A DNA stretch of 59,620 bases from Clostridiales bacterium (lineage in GTDB: Bacteria; Bacillota; Clostridia; Peptostreptococcales; Anaerovoracaceae): assembly GCA_015258265.1 (NCBI GenBank), contig JABZIP010000008.1, forward strand, positions 1 through 59,620, given 5' to 3'. The position numbers were made by a program, and so were the translations under genes. This document shows, piece by piece, positions 47,666-55,962 of the stretch; position 1 is the stretch's first letter; the number at the start of each line of letters is the position of its first letter. The notes beneath the pieces are model-generated. The model ran no database searches, was not told where the DNA came from, and was given only the letters and a program-made list of their open reading frames with translations.

Positions 47666-48737
47666 CTTGAACCTCTTTACTAATATCTTCAATATTTGCA
47701 TTTATCTTCGCATCTTTCGTAAGCACTACTATTTTATCGCCGCGCGTCAACTTCGATGTATCCTCTATAAAATGTAAATTTGAATCCAATATAGCTCCAT
47801 AGCCGCGCCTTATAATATGCGCAGGATTTAACAGTGTTAACTGTTCTTTCAGCGAAGATAAGTGAGCTCTTTCGTACACCAGCTTCCTTTTTGCAGTTGC
47901 GATAAGCTCATTTTGTAAAACTGACAATCGCTGCTTCAAAACCTGTCTGTCGGGAATGGCAAGTTGCGCAGCTGCGGTCGGCGTAGCCGCCCGCGCGTCG
48001 GAAACAAAGTCTGCGATTGTAAAGTCAATCTCGTGTCCAATCGCAGAGATTACCGGCAGCTTGCTGCCGGCAATCGATCTTGCCACAATTTCCTCATTGA
48101 ATGCGGCAAGATCCTCTTTGTTGCCGCCGCCTCGACAAACCACCAGTATGTCAGCTCCTTCAATTTTAGTATTCGCAATTTCAATAGAGCGAACTATGTC
48201 CTCAGCTGCGCCTTTTCCTTGAACAAGCGTCGGAATCAAAACCAGTTTTACTGCCGGATTTAAGTTCCATGCCGTTTTTTTAATATCTTCAATTGCAGCA
48301 CCCGTATCAGATGTTACAATTACAACCTTATTCGGATAACGAGGCAAAGGTTTTTTTCTTCCTGCATCAAATAATCCTTCGTCAAAGAGTTTTTGTTTTA
48401 ACCTTTCAAATTCAGTCGCAAGCTCGCCTTCTTTTTCAGCAGTTACGGTAAACACTCGAAATGAATAGCTCCCGCCGCGCTCGTAACCGCAAATCGCTCC
48501 TGTCGCTTCTATTGTTTTTCCTTCTTGCAGTTTTATCTGTAAGTTTTTAACTATATTTTCCGGAATAAAACAAGCAAGTCTGCTTTTTTCATCCTTAAGC
48601 GTCATATAGACATATCCGGATGAATGATATGTAACACCGGATATTTCACCTGTTATACAAATACTGCTAAGAACAGGATCTACATTAAGTATCCTTGCAA
48701 TATAACTGTTTACTTCCGAAACCGTTATCGCCCTCAT
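47658..48737 (-). CDS. xseA: Exodeoxyribonuclease VII large subunit (short form)
   Basis: This 359-residue protein has the OB-fold N-terminus (ICITGEISGVTYHSSGYVYMTLKD), the catalytic domain with VVIVTSDTGAAIEDIKKTAWNLNP, VCRGGGNKEDLAAFNEE and GHEIDFTIADFVSDARAATPTAAAQLA, and the C-terminal HIIRRGYGAIL block. The family usually has about 400-450 residues; the coiled-coil region between the catalytic core and the C-terminus is about 80-90 residues shorter here. With XseB it degrades single-stranded DNA. Confidence 0.92.
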   Translation of the reverse strand: MRAITVSEVNSYIARILNVDPVLSSICITGEISGVTYHSSGYVYMTLKDEKSRLACFIPENIVKNLQIKLQEGKTIEATGAICGYERGGSYSFRVFTVTAEKEGELATEFERLKQKLFDEGLFDAGRKKPLPRYPNKVVIVTSDTGAAIEDIKKTAWNLNPAVKLVLIPTLVQGKGAAEDIVRSIEIANTKIEGADILVVCRGGGNKEDLAAFNEEIVARSIAGSKLPVISAIGHEIDFTIADFVSDARAATPTAAAQLAIPDRQVLKQRLSVLQNELIATAKRKLVYERAHLSSLKEQLTLLNPAHIIRRGYGAILDSNLHFIEDTSKLTRGDKIVVLTKDAKINANIEDISKEVQDD

Positions 48738-49801
48738 AAAAGTAATTTCCTTCCCAACAGCGCAATTCCAACCGCATTATCTGACGATAGCTTCGCATTT
48801 GAAAAACCGAAGCTGTATTTGTCGTTTTCTTTACTTTCTTTAAATCGCTTGCGAATATAACTGCTTTCTGCGACTCCTCCCGAAAACAATATATGGTGAA
48901 TTTTTTCTTCACCAAGAGCTTCGGTGCTGACTTGCATCAATAAGTCCGCAATTATTTCGAACAAATCGCTTGCAATATATCCGGTAAGCTGTTCATTTTC
49001 GGATTTCCCAATCCGACTTTCGATGTACCTTTGAATTTGAGTTTCCAAACCTGAAATATTGAAAAACAAACCTTTGCGCTTGATTTTCGTGAAGACTTGC
49101 TCAAATTTTCTTGAACTTACCGTTTCGGCGTATGCAAGCTCATCTAAATATTTTCCTGACGGAAAAGGTATACCAAGCCTTACGCCGATTCTGTCAATCA
49201 GCTGACCGAATGAAATATCGAGCGTTCCTCCTATAATCGAAATATTATATGCGGGGCTGTTTGTATACATATCTTGATAATCTGTAAACTTTTGTTTGCT
49301 TGCTTTCAAATACGCATTTTCTACAAGCAACAATTCACATGTTCCGCCCGACAGGTGCCAACATAGAAAATTACTTGGAAAATCAATTTCCTGTCCATGT
49401 AATGCCGCCTCAATATGTCCTTCTTGATGCGAAAACCTGAATATCGGCAATGCCAAAGATGTTGCTAAGGTGCGTGCAAAGGCTTCACCGGTTCTAAAAC
49501 ACGGCATATATGAACCTTCTACAGGTCTCGGTCTTTCTGAAACTGCAATCGCCTTTAACTTTAAGGCTGATTTTAAATCTTTTGACTCAATCTTCAAAAA
49601 GTCCGACATTTCTTCAAAAATCTGCGGAAAGTTTATCATGTGCTGAAAAACCGCGTCGGACTGACGAAGTCCGCGTTCTCCTTGCTTGACATTTAATAAT
49701 CTGCGAAAGTCCGCCAAGATTTTGCCATTATTATCTACTAACGCAACGGAAGTTGTGTAATTGCTTGTATCTATTCCAAGAACCGTAAATTTGTTATCCA
49801 T
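48734..49801 (-). CDS. TsaD/Kae1-like ASKHA-fold protein (M22 glycoprotease paralogue)
   Basis: This 355-residue protein has the ASKHA start VLGIDTSNYTTSVALVD, a metal motif HQEGH (residues 125-129), CWHLSGGTCELLLVE and the late HHILFSGGVAESSYIRKRF. This is the TsaD/Kae1 fold. Sequence details and the position between nusB and xseA indicate the Clostridia-type paralogue rather than canonical TsaD, which makes the t6A tRNA modification. Its own function is unknown. It overlaps the xseA start by 4 bases and is 3 bases after nusB. Confidence 0.7.
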   Translation of the reverse strand: MDNKFTVLGIDTSNYTTSVALVDNNGKILADFRRLLNVKQGERGLRQSDAVFQHMINFPQIFEEMSDFLKIESKDLKSALKLKAIAVSERPRPVEGSYMPCFRTGEAFARTLATSLALPIFRFSHQEGHIEAALHGQEIDFPSNFLCWHLSGGTCELLLVENAYLKASKQKFTDYQDMYTNSPAYNISIIGGTLDISFGQLIDRIGVRLGIPFPSGKYLDELAYAETVSSRKFEQVFTKIKRKGLFFNISGLETQIQRYIESRIGKSENEQLTGYIASDLFEIIADLLMQVSTEALGEEKIHHILFSGGVAESSYIRKRFKESKENDKYSFGFSNAKLSSDNAVGIALLGRKLLL

Positions 49802-49804
49802 AAA

Positions 49805-50260
49805 TCAATTTTCCAAGTGCCTAAGCTCGGAAACCTTGCCCGATTTTGCAACAGTCGCTAAAATACCGTTGATGATTTTGTTCTCTTCTTCGTTTGAAAA
49901 CTCCTTGCCCAACTGAACTGCCTCATTTATGGCAACCTGTATCGGTATATCCGTATAAACAAGTTCACAAATCGCAAGTCTCAAAATTGCAAGATCTACT
50001 TTTGAAAATCTTGAAATATTCCATTTAGGAGATGCTTCTTTGATTTTGGTATCTATCTCGTCTTTGTAAGACAAGAATATTTCAATGCAATTTTCTATGT
50101 AATGTTGTTCCTTTTCCCATTCTTCGCTGTTCTCAAAAAAAAGCTCTTTTTGTAAGGCGGAAAAATCCGAGTTCATATCCATTTGATAAAAAAGTTGCAT
50201 CAACTTTTCCCTCGCCTGCTGTCTATACATAAGATTTTCCTTAGCCTGCTGTCTATACAT
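49805..50260 (-). CDS. nusB: Transcription antitermination factor NusB
   Basis: This 151-residue all-helical protein has AREKLMQLFYQMDMN, VDLAILRLAICELVYTDIPIQVAINEAVQLGKEFSNEEENKIINGILA, the NusB signature. It binds boxA RNA with S10 in rRNA antitermination. The N-terminus contains a tandem duplication: MYRQQAKENL followed by MYRQQAREKL, from a 30-base imperfect direct repeat (25 of 30 identical) that also duplicates a possible start codon and an AAGGA-like site. Either ATG 50260 or ATG 50230 could be used; the shorter product is closer to the family. Confidence 0.93.
   Translation of the reverse strand: MYRQQAKENLMYRQQAREKLMQLFYQMDMNSDFSALQKELFFENSEEWEKEQHYIENCIEIFLSYKDEIDTKIKEASPKWNISRFSKVDLAILRLAICELVYTDIPIQVAINEAVQLGKEFSNEEENKIINGILATVAKSGKVSELRHLEN
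50231..50260 (-). repeat. 30-base tandem duplication at the nusB start (first unit)
   Basis: The first 30 coding bases are repeated imperfectly in the next 30 (50201-50230), 25 of 30 identical; both units begin ATGTATAGACAGCAGGC. Confidence 0.8.
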
Positions 50261-50302
50261 TCGTTTTTACCTCTCTATTAGCCCATTCATAGCTAATTTT
50301 AT

Positions 50303-50641
50303 CTAAAAATGTATCCCGTTTATGTGTATATTTATAGCGCTCACCTGCATTTGTGTCAATTCCTGTAATGCCTTGTTTATATTTTGCTGTGTATTCCATG
50401 CTATTTGTGGAATTTTAAAACCGTATTCTAGCACCAAAAACACATCAATTCTAATTTTTTCGTGCTCTTTTGTAATCTTAACACCTTTTCGCAGTGCGGC
50501 TTTGCCCTTATTTGCAAGTAAATTTTCTTGTGAAACTTTTCCTTCAATAGCAAATACGCCTTCTGTGTTAATCGCAGCCGTCGCAATGGTGTAAATCAGG
50601 TCATCCTCACCTATTTTGGGTTTTTCCTCGCTTGATTTCAT
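50303..50641 (-). CDS. Asp23/Gls24 family envelope stress protein
   Basis: This 112-residue protein is a short Asp23/YqhY-type protein: IYTIATAAINTEGVFAIEGK and an amphipathic C-terminal half with a repeated V-x-I pattern (KIRIDVFLVLEYGFKIPQIAWNTQQNINKAL). In Bacillus YqhY sits upstream of nusB and its loss perturbs fatty acid synthesis. The order Asp23-nusB-TsaD-like-xseA-xseB is conserved. It has a good promoter and starts the minus-strand operon. Confidence 0.87.
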   Translation of the reverse strand: MKSSEEKPKIGEDDLIYTIATAAINTEGVFAIEGKVSQENLLANKGKAALRKGVKITKEHEKIRIDVFLVLEYGFKIPQIAWNTQQNINKALQELTQMQVSAINIHINGIHF

Positions 50642-50679
50642 ATATTTTCCACACCGTACCTATGCCAATTTTATCTATT

Positions 50680-50708
50680 ATTATAGCATTTTTAAGCACT
50701 TTTTTCAA
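50680..50708 (-). promoter_or_regulatory. Promoter of the asp23-nusB-xseAB-isp operon
   Basis: On the minus strand, TTGAAA (50703-50708) and TATAAT (50680-50685) have a 17-base spacer, 39 bases before the start codon. Confidence 0.75.
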
Positions 50709-50750
50709 CTGAGAAATGCAGCTGCAGTATTCTTATTCAAAAAAAAGATT

Positions 50751-50792
50751 AACCCCCTACACATATTGTTTTTTCAACATGTGTAGGGGGTT
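50751..50792 (-). terminator. Terminator of the third adhesin gene
   Basis: AACCCCCTACACAT (50751-50764) pairs with 50779-50792. On the minus strand the stem is followed after a few bases by eight T, which suits a terminator for the adhesin gene that ends at 50873. Confidence 0.8.
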
Positions 50793-50872
50793 TTAGACAC
50801 ACTTACCGTCCTATAACTCGTTCTTCATCTATCTTTGTTTAATTTTATAATAGTACCGAGCCTTTACAAACA

Positions 50873-53800
50873 CTATGCATCTTTAGCCGTACTGCGCTTT
50901 GCTTTTTTTCTTCGCAAGCTATCAAGCGCAAGCGCCATACCCGCAATCATAAATGTGAGTCCGCCCATATAATAGAAATGTGCGAAGTCATCACCTGTTT
51001 TGGGAAGCAGGTTTGCCAGCGGTACTTCTTCGTCAATTATGTACTCAAAAGTTCCGTCCGGTTTCGGATGTTTTTTGTAGTTTCCGAGAGGTACTCCGTT
51101 TTCATCTATGATAGTAATAGTTGGAGGACTATTCGGATCATTAGGATTTGGCGGATTGCTTCTTGGATATCTTGGTACATTCGGTGTAGTTGGCGTAGTC
51201 GGTGTAGTCGGTGGTGTAGGTGGTTTCGGCGTATCGTTCGGCGGATTTAGCGGATTAGGGTTAGGATTAGGATTAGGGTTAGGGTTAGGTTTTGTATTGT
51301 TCGGCGGATTTTCCTTAGGATCGTTAATTATCGTTAAGGTGTTCTGTTCCAAATTCGCCTTGCCTGCATAATCACCTATAAGCTCTACCTTAAATCCTTT
51401 CTCAAGTTCTTTTACCTTTAGCCTGTAAGGAGTTTCACTCTTCTTATATCCTTCAGGTGCCTTTACTTCCGTAAGTTCATATTCACCTCCGGTAAGATTC
51501 GTAAACTTTATCTTTCCGTCAAGTCCCGTCTTGTGATTTCCGAAGTCTTCAGCAAGCATACCGCCTACGGCAAGTCTCTTAAGGTTAAATTCCGCATCTT
51601 TGAGATTATCACCTTTAGCATTTGCCTTTACTATCTCAAGGCGATGGTAAGTCTTATCCCTTAGACGACCGAAAGTGTCGGAGCTGATATAGTGAGATAA
51701 ATAGCTGCTTCTACCCCGTTTAGTCGTTCCTTCTATAAGAGCTACACTGTTATTCAAGTAATCTCCGCGTTTTGCATTATCAGCGAAATCCGTAACATAG
51801 GAAATCTTGTATGTACTGTAATTGTCAGGAATATGTATACTCATTTTACTCGTAGCAGTGTCATATGTAAATATCTTGTCGAGATTTTCGGTAATTTCTA
51901 CAGGATTGATGAATTTGTCGTTTTCATCAAATTCGCCTTTCCAAATCTTATAGTTATCACCTTCAAAGAGAAGTTTGTCCGTACCCTTTTCTTTTCTAAG
52001 TACTATATTCCCCTGCATAGTATCTTCAATTCTCAGCTTGGTAGCATTATTGTCGTTATATACTTTGTAAGGCTTATAGTATACGGTCCACTTGATAAAT
52101 CCGTTCTTATCCATCTCAACCTTATCGCCGTCAAAATCTTTCCAAAGGAATCTTCCGTCATACACCGCATTGGCATAACCGGATGCTGTTTTACCCGAAA
52201 CAACCCTTTTTAAGTATGAAGCATTCGATAAATAATTTCTATCATTTTCAGGGACTTCGCTTATCTGCTCAGCCTTAACGAATATTACATAGGTTCCTGT
52301 AAGTTTTTCAATATCGAACTCAAATCCGTTCTTCACGTGATTTGCATCTTCTGTGATTCGATAGGTTATATTATCCGCCGCAAGCTCCACATCAGTCATC
52401 GGTGCCCCTTCGTCAGCAAATACAACTGCATCCACGCGCTTAATTTCATTTGCAGGAGTTCCCCTATATACAAGAAAATACTTATCATCCTTTATAGGAA
52501 CAAGTTTAAGTTTTTCACTCAATTTGTCTGTAAACACAAACTTGCCCAAATCACCTTCAAAATCCCTTATCTGCGCAGCATTTAAACTTATCCTGTAAAT
52601 TACCGATCTGGTTTTTTTATCAAATGCTTTTTCTGCATTTTCAAGACGCCTCTTCTCAGGCATTCGCTGCGAAGCATCAAACACATCGCTGTTTGTAGCG
52701 TTCGCATCATAATCAGTCAGAAATTTCCTCGCTGCTTTTGTGGAAAGTGTTTGCTTCGTCAGCAATTTGCCGTAATATGCATATTTCGCCGATGTCGTTA
52801 ATACAATCTGACTATCTTTGGCAAGTACAAGATAATTAGACACACTTGTAGGATATCTATCCTGACTCATCAAAATACTGTCATCAACTATCTTCGACTT
52901 AAACTTTGCGAAGTTATCCTGTCCCGTAACCAGTTTAAGTTCGAGCACATGGCCTATAACATTGCCGCCCTTTACAATCTCATAAACTGCATTTGCAACG
53001 CCCGGTGTGGCATCAATTACAGGATTATCAACATTCATAAGTTTCTGATATTTTTCAATCTTAGGTACGGCTTTATCAAGAGCAAGCCCGCCGGCAAGAG
53101 ATGTAACGCTATTATCTCCTATTTTTCTCAAAGATACGCCACTGCTTGCCTTTAATGTATCTGCATCCAGTTTGACATTCTGGTCAAAGATGAAAGCATC
53201 ATACATATAATAATCTCCGGGTGCAGCTACGGATTCCTTATTAGCCGTTACTGTCCATTCAGGCGTATTGCTTACAAAATCATCTATCTCATATATATAG
53301 TAAGATTCACTCGCAATCAGAGCTTTATAATTCGCTTTCTTTGAAATACTACCGTAAACCTTGCTGCCTCCTTGCGGACTCATATGTACAGAAGCAGTAA
53401 CTTTAACCTTCTTTTCCGGTTTTTCATTCCACCACAAAAAAGCTTCATTTCTAAAGTCTAAAAGGTAATTATCCTGTGCAAACTCCGTCTCAATTGTAAG
53501 CAGATGCCTTTCCTTTACATTAGGGATATTAAACTTGTGAGTTATGCCTGATACCTCAGGAGTAATCGGAGTTTTTTCATCGCTCCAATCTCCCTTATTC
53601 CCATACTGATTTACTTTATTCTTATCCCACTTTTGGAAATAAGCCTTCTTAAATTCCTGAGGTACTCTTCCCATAGTATCTTTAGTGAGATCGTCCGAAA
53701 TTACTACATCGCCCAAATCATATTCTTGATCGTTCAAGTCTATAGTCCATGTAATCTTTCTATTCTCTAAATCCATCTTGCCGTTCTTGCGTGCAATAGA

Positions 53801-54856
53801 TTGTATCAAAACTTCATCTTCAGCCGATGCTATGTATTCAGCTACCCCGTAAACACCTTCTTTTGAAACGGATACCCAATTCTCATAGTGTCTTTGTCCC
53901 CACCAGTTACCTTCTTTTCCGAAGTTTACTGTAGAGCTGAGAGTTATAGTAGCTTTTCCTTTATTTTCAGAATTTAAATCTTCATCTTTTATAGTATATT
54001 TAGAATATTTATCATTTCTTAAGTCTATATCGGCATCATTCACCGACTTGCCGTTTATCTTATATGTACCTGCTATATACTGTCCTTCTGATACACCATC
54101 TAAACCTGATGATGCTCTCGTCGACAAGGAATCGGATACTTCAAACCCTTCAAGACTCAAATATTTTACAGGATTTGTTCCGTCAATATATCTTTCTATA
54201 TTGATAGTCCAGTCAATTTTGCTGTTTTTAGGATCAAGAATTCCTTCTTTTGTAACATTTATTTTGACATCAAGCTTGCCGACTTTATATTCTTTGCCGA
54301 AAATATTGATAATCTTTTCTGTAGTGGTCTCCCAGTCAAAGAATTTCGAGTCCGCTTTTATTTTTAAAGATGCGCCTACATTGGCACTGTCTTTACTGAA
54401 CACGGCATCATCGGTATTGGAAAAATCAAATTTTGCCGTGATATTGCCTGTTGATGCGTCTCTTGTAAAGATTACATCGCAGATTTTCAGATTAGTCTCT
54501 GCATCAATTATAGGACTGATTTTTTCAGTAAGTGCCGCATCGTCTCCTGTGAACTTAAATTTATCACCAAGATCAAACAGGACATAGTCGCCTTTCTTTA
54601 TGCGGTGTGCTTCATCATATGCATTGTTAAATATTGCATTAAATCGGATATCAACCTTGATATCCTTTGACATATCAATTTCGTCAGTAACAGCCCTGCC
54701 TTCCTGAATCAATTTTACTGTTGCATTATCTTTGAATGCAGCTGTTTTGTCTGTTCCGCCTTCAGCACTTGCATACTCAGGAAAACTTACGGTTGTAAAT
54801 AGTACTCCTATTATAATCAAGAAACTGAGCAACGAACGCCGGTGTTTTTTTCTCAT
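50873..54856 (-). CDS. Giant LPXTG-anchored surface adhesin with SpaA-type domain (paralogue 3)
   Basis: This 1,327-residue protein shares the design of the two adhesins at the left end. Signal peptide: basic RKKHRRS, hydrophobic LLSFLIIIGVLFTTVSF, cleavage probably after ASA. The middle is a chain of beta-rich modules, including an IDWTINIERY and ITWTIDLNDQEYDLGDVVISDDL block. A SpaA-type domain (EIVKANAKGDNLKDAEFNLK, ending LTEVKAPEGY) is near residue 1115. The wall region has a Pro-Asn repeat encoded by six tandem TTAGGN hexamers on the opposite strand, a Pro/Thr stretch, the TIIDENGVPLGNYKKH block, and LPKTGDD with a hydrophobic tail. ATG 54856 follows AAAGGAG. It is single-gene by its own promoter and terminator. 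Ligand unknown; a role in adhesion is inferred from the family. Confidence 0.88.
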   Translation of the reverse strand: MRKKHRRSLLSFLIIIGVLFTTVSFPEYASAEGGTDKTAAFKDNATVKLIQEGRAVTDEIDMSKDIKVDIRFNAIFNNAYDEAHRIKKGDYVLFDLGDKFKFTGDDAALTEKISPIIDAETNLKICDVIFTRDASTGNITAKFDFSNTDDAVFSKDSANVGASLKIKADSKFFDWETTTEKIINIFGKEYKVGKLDVKINVTKEGILDPKNSKIDWTINIERYIDGTNPVKYLSLEGFEVSDSLSTRASSGLDGVSEGQYIAGTYKINGKSVNDADIDLRNDKYSKYTIKDEDLNSENKGKATITLSSTVNFGKEGNWWGQRHYENWVSVSKEGVYGVAEYIASAEDEVLIQSIARKNGKMDLENRKITWTIDLNDQEYDLGDVVISDDLTKDTMGRVPQEFKKAYFQKWDKNKVNQYGNKGDWSDEKTPITPEVSGITHKFNIPNVKERHLLTIETEFAQDNYLLDFRNEAFLWWNEKPEKKVKVTASVHMSPQGGSKVYGSISKKANYKALIASESYYIYEIDDFVSNTPEWTVTANKESVAAPGDYYMYDAFIFDQNVKLDADTLKASSGVSLRKIGDNSVTSLAGGLALDKAVPKIEKYQKLMNVDNPVIDATPGVANAVYEIVKGGNVIGHVLELKLVTGQDNFAKFKSKIVDDSILMSQDRYPTSVSNYLVLAKDSQIVLTTSAKYAYYGKLLTKQTLSTKAARKFLTDYDANATNSDVFDASQRMPEKRRLENAEKAFDKKTRSVIYRISLNAAQIRDFEGDLGKFVFTDKLSEKLKLVPIKDDKYFLVYRGTPANEIKRVDAVVFADEGAPMTDVELAADNITYRITEDANHVKNGFEFDIEKLTGTYVIFVKAEQISEVPENDRNYLSNASYLKRVVSGKTASGYANAVYDGRFLWKDFDGDKVEMDKNGFIKWTVYYKPYKVYNDNNATKLRIEDTMQGNIVLRKEKGTDKLLFEGDNYKIWKGEFDENDKFINPVEITENLDKIFTYDTATSKMSIHIPDNYSTYKISYVTDFADNAKRGDYLNNSVALIEGTTKRGRSSYLSHYISSDTFGRLRDKTYHRLEIVKANAKGDNLKDAEFNLKRLAVGGMLAEDFGNHKTGLDGKIKFTNLTGGEYELTEVKAPEGYKKSETPYRLKVKELEKGFKVELIGDYAGKANLEQNTLTIINDPKENPPNNTKPNPNPNPNPNPNPLNPPNDTPKPPTPPTTPTTPTTPNVPRYPRSNPPNPNDPNSPPTITIIDENGVPLGNYKKHPKPDGTFEYIIDEEVPLANLLPKTGDDFAHFYYMGGLTFMIAGMALALDSLRRKKAKRSTAKDA
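51255..51290. repeat. Telomere-like TTAGGN hexamer array in adhesin 3
   Basis: Six uninterrupted hexamers, TTAGGG or TTAGGA/T, lie on the plus strand; on the coding strand they encode Pro-Asn pairs in the wall-spanning region. Confidence 0.9.
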
Positions 54857-54927
54857 ATCAATCTCCTTTTGTTTTTCTTACATAAATTTTTTGAAATATT
54901 CAAAATCTTATATGATGCATTATGCTG

Positions 54928-54956
54928 ATTATAAGCTATAATTATATTCTTTGCAA
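54928..54956 (-). promoter_or_regulatory. Promoter of the third adhesin gene
   Basis: On the minus strand, TTGCAA (54951-54956) and TATAAT (54928-54933) have a 17-base spacer, 71 bases before the start codon. Confidence 0.6.
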
Positions 54957-54997
54957 CCAATTATATTTTTTATACAAGATTTATTTTCTTAGTCGTC

Positions 54998-55047
54998 AAG
55001 ACATATGCTACCTTTCGTATTTTCTGCACCTCCACCGCATATGTCTT
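54998..55047. repeat. 11-bp inverted repeat between adhesin 3 and the phosphatase gene
   Basis: AAGACATATGC (54998-55008) is exactly complementary to 55037-55047, with 28 bases between. No T run follows on either strand, so it may be a regulatory or weak terminator structure; the minus strand here is the 3' end of the phosphatase transcript. Confidence 0.6.
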
Positions 55048-55071
55048 ATCGCATTACAATATATGTTATTT

Positions 55072-55536
55072 TTATATCAATTTTTTATTCCTCAGATGCT
55101 TCAAAAATCCGTCGATGCCTTTTAGCGCATCCTCATATGCAGCATCAAAGTCGTGCGTATACCACGGATCTGCTATATCTTTATTCGAACCTGCAAAAGA
55201 TAGACACTTGAATATTTTGTGTTCGGGATCTCCTGCAAACATACGATTGAGATTACGCATATTCGCATCATCCATTCCTATTATATAATCAAACTCGTCG
55301 TAATCCTTTTGTGTTATCTGCTTGGCCCTATGCGGCACTACCTGCACGCCCATTTCTGTAAGTTTATTTACAGTCCCTCTATGTGGCGGATTTCCGCTTT
55401 CTTCTGTGCTTGTTCCCATAGAATCAATATAAAACTTATCCAAAAGCCCAAGCTCCTTTACCTTATGCGTAAATAAACTCTCAAGCAAGGTACTCCTGCA
55501 AATATTCCCATGGCAGCAGAACGCAACTTTAATCAT
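55072..55536 (-). CDS. Low-molecular-weight protein tyrosine phosphatase
   Basis: This 154-residue protein has the active-site loop CX5R (Cys8 to Arg14 in CCHGNICRST) and the general-acid Asp in IADPWYTHDF. LMW-PTPs dephosphorylate tyrosine or arginine phosphate; the substrate is not readable. It is the last gene of a three-gene unit after the J-domain and HIRAN genes; AGGAGG precedes ATG 55536. Confidence 0.9.
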   Translation of the reverse strand: MIKVAFCCHGNICRSTLLESLFTHKVKELGLLDKFYIDSMGTSTEESGNPPHRGTVNKLTEMGVQVVPHRAKQITQKDYDEFDYIIGMDDANMRNLNRMFAGDPEHKIFKCLSFAGSNKDIADPWYTHDFDAAYEDALKGIDGFLKHLRNKKLI

Positions 55537-55559
55537 ATTAAATGCCTCCTAATTTCACT

Positions 55560-55958
55560 TCACTCATGCAAGTAAATTCCTATATTTATTTTAACCCAAT
55601 TCCCCTTAGTTTCTATTGATACAATTTTTCCGAATAAAAGTTTTCCTGCATCCATAAGCCGTGAAAATACTACGTTATCATTTTTCGGTACATATCCTAT
55701 CTTGACACCGTTTACAGTTTTTATAACTATAGCCTTTGGATCATACGGATTATCCGGCTCACGCAAAAAATTAAGCCTATCGTCCACATTTAAATACTTT
55801 GCCAATTCCTCAATACCTTCAATGTGCGTTGTCCCTGCGACAAATGTATCAAATAAAAAAATATCACGTTCAAAAGGTTTCGGAATTGCAATAGCTCCAC
55901 CTGCGCCGTGAAGCAATCCCGCAAGTCCCCCTGCATTAGTAGTTACTATATCTCCCAT
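55560..55958 (-). CDS. HIRAN domain protein
   Basis: This 132-residue protein has the HIRAN pattern in its second half: FLREPDNPYDPKAIVIK then GVKIGYVPKNDNVVFSRLMDAGK. HIRAN domains bind DNA ends or stalled forks, often in helicases and nucleases; here the domain is alone. It starts 4 bases after the J-domain gene's stop codon, and the phosphatase follows 23 bases later, so the three appear cotranscribed. Function is unknown. Confidence 0.8.
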   Translation of the reverse strand: MGDIVTTNAGGLAGLLHGAGGAIAIPKPFERDIFLFDTFVAGTTHIEGIEELAKYLNVDDRLNFLREPDNPYDPKAIVIKTVNGVKIGYVPKNDNVVFSRLMDAGKLLFGKIVSIETKGNWVKINIGIYLHE

Positions 55959-55962
55959 TTTA

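Noticed and set aside
51255..51290. TTAGGN array as a telomere or chromosome end
   Set aside because: It is inside a complete adhesin reading frame and encodes Pro-Asn repeats.
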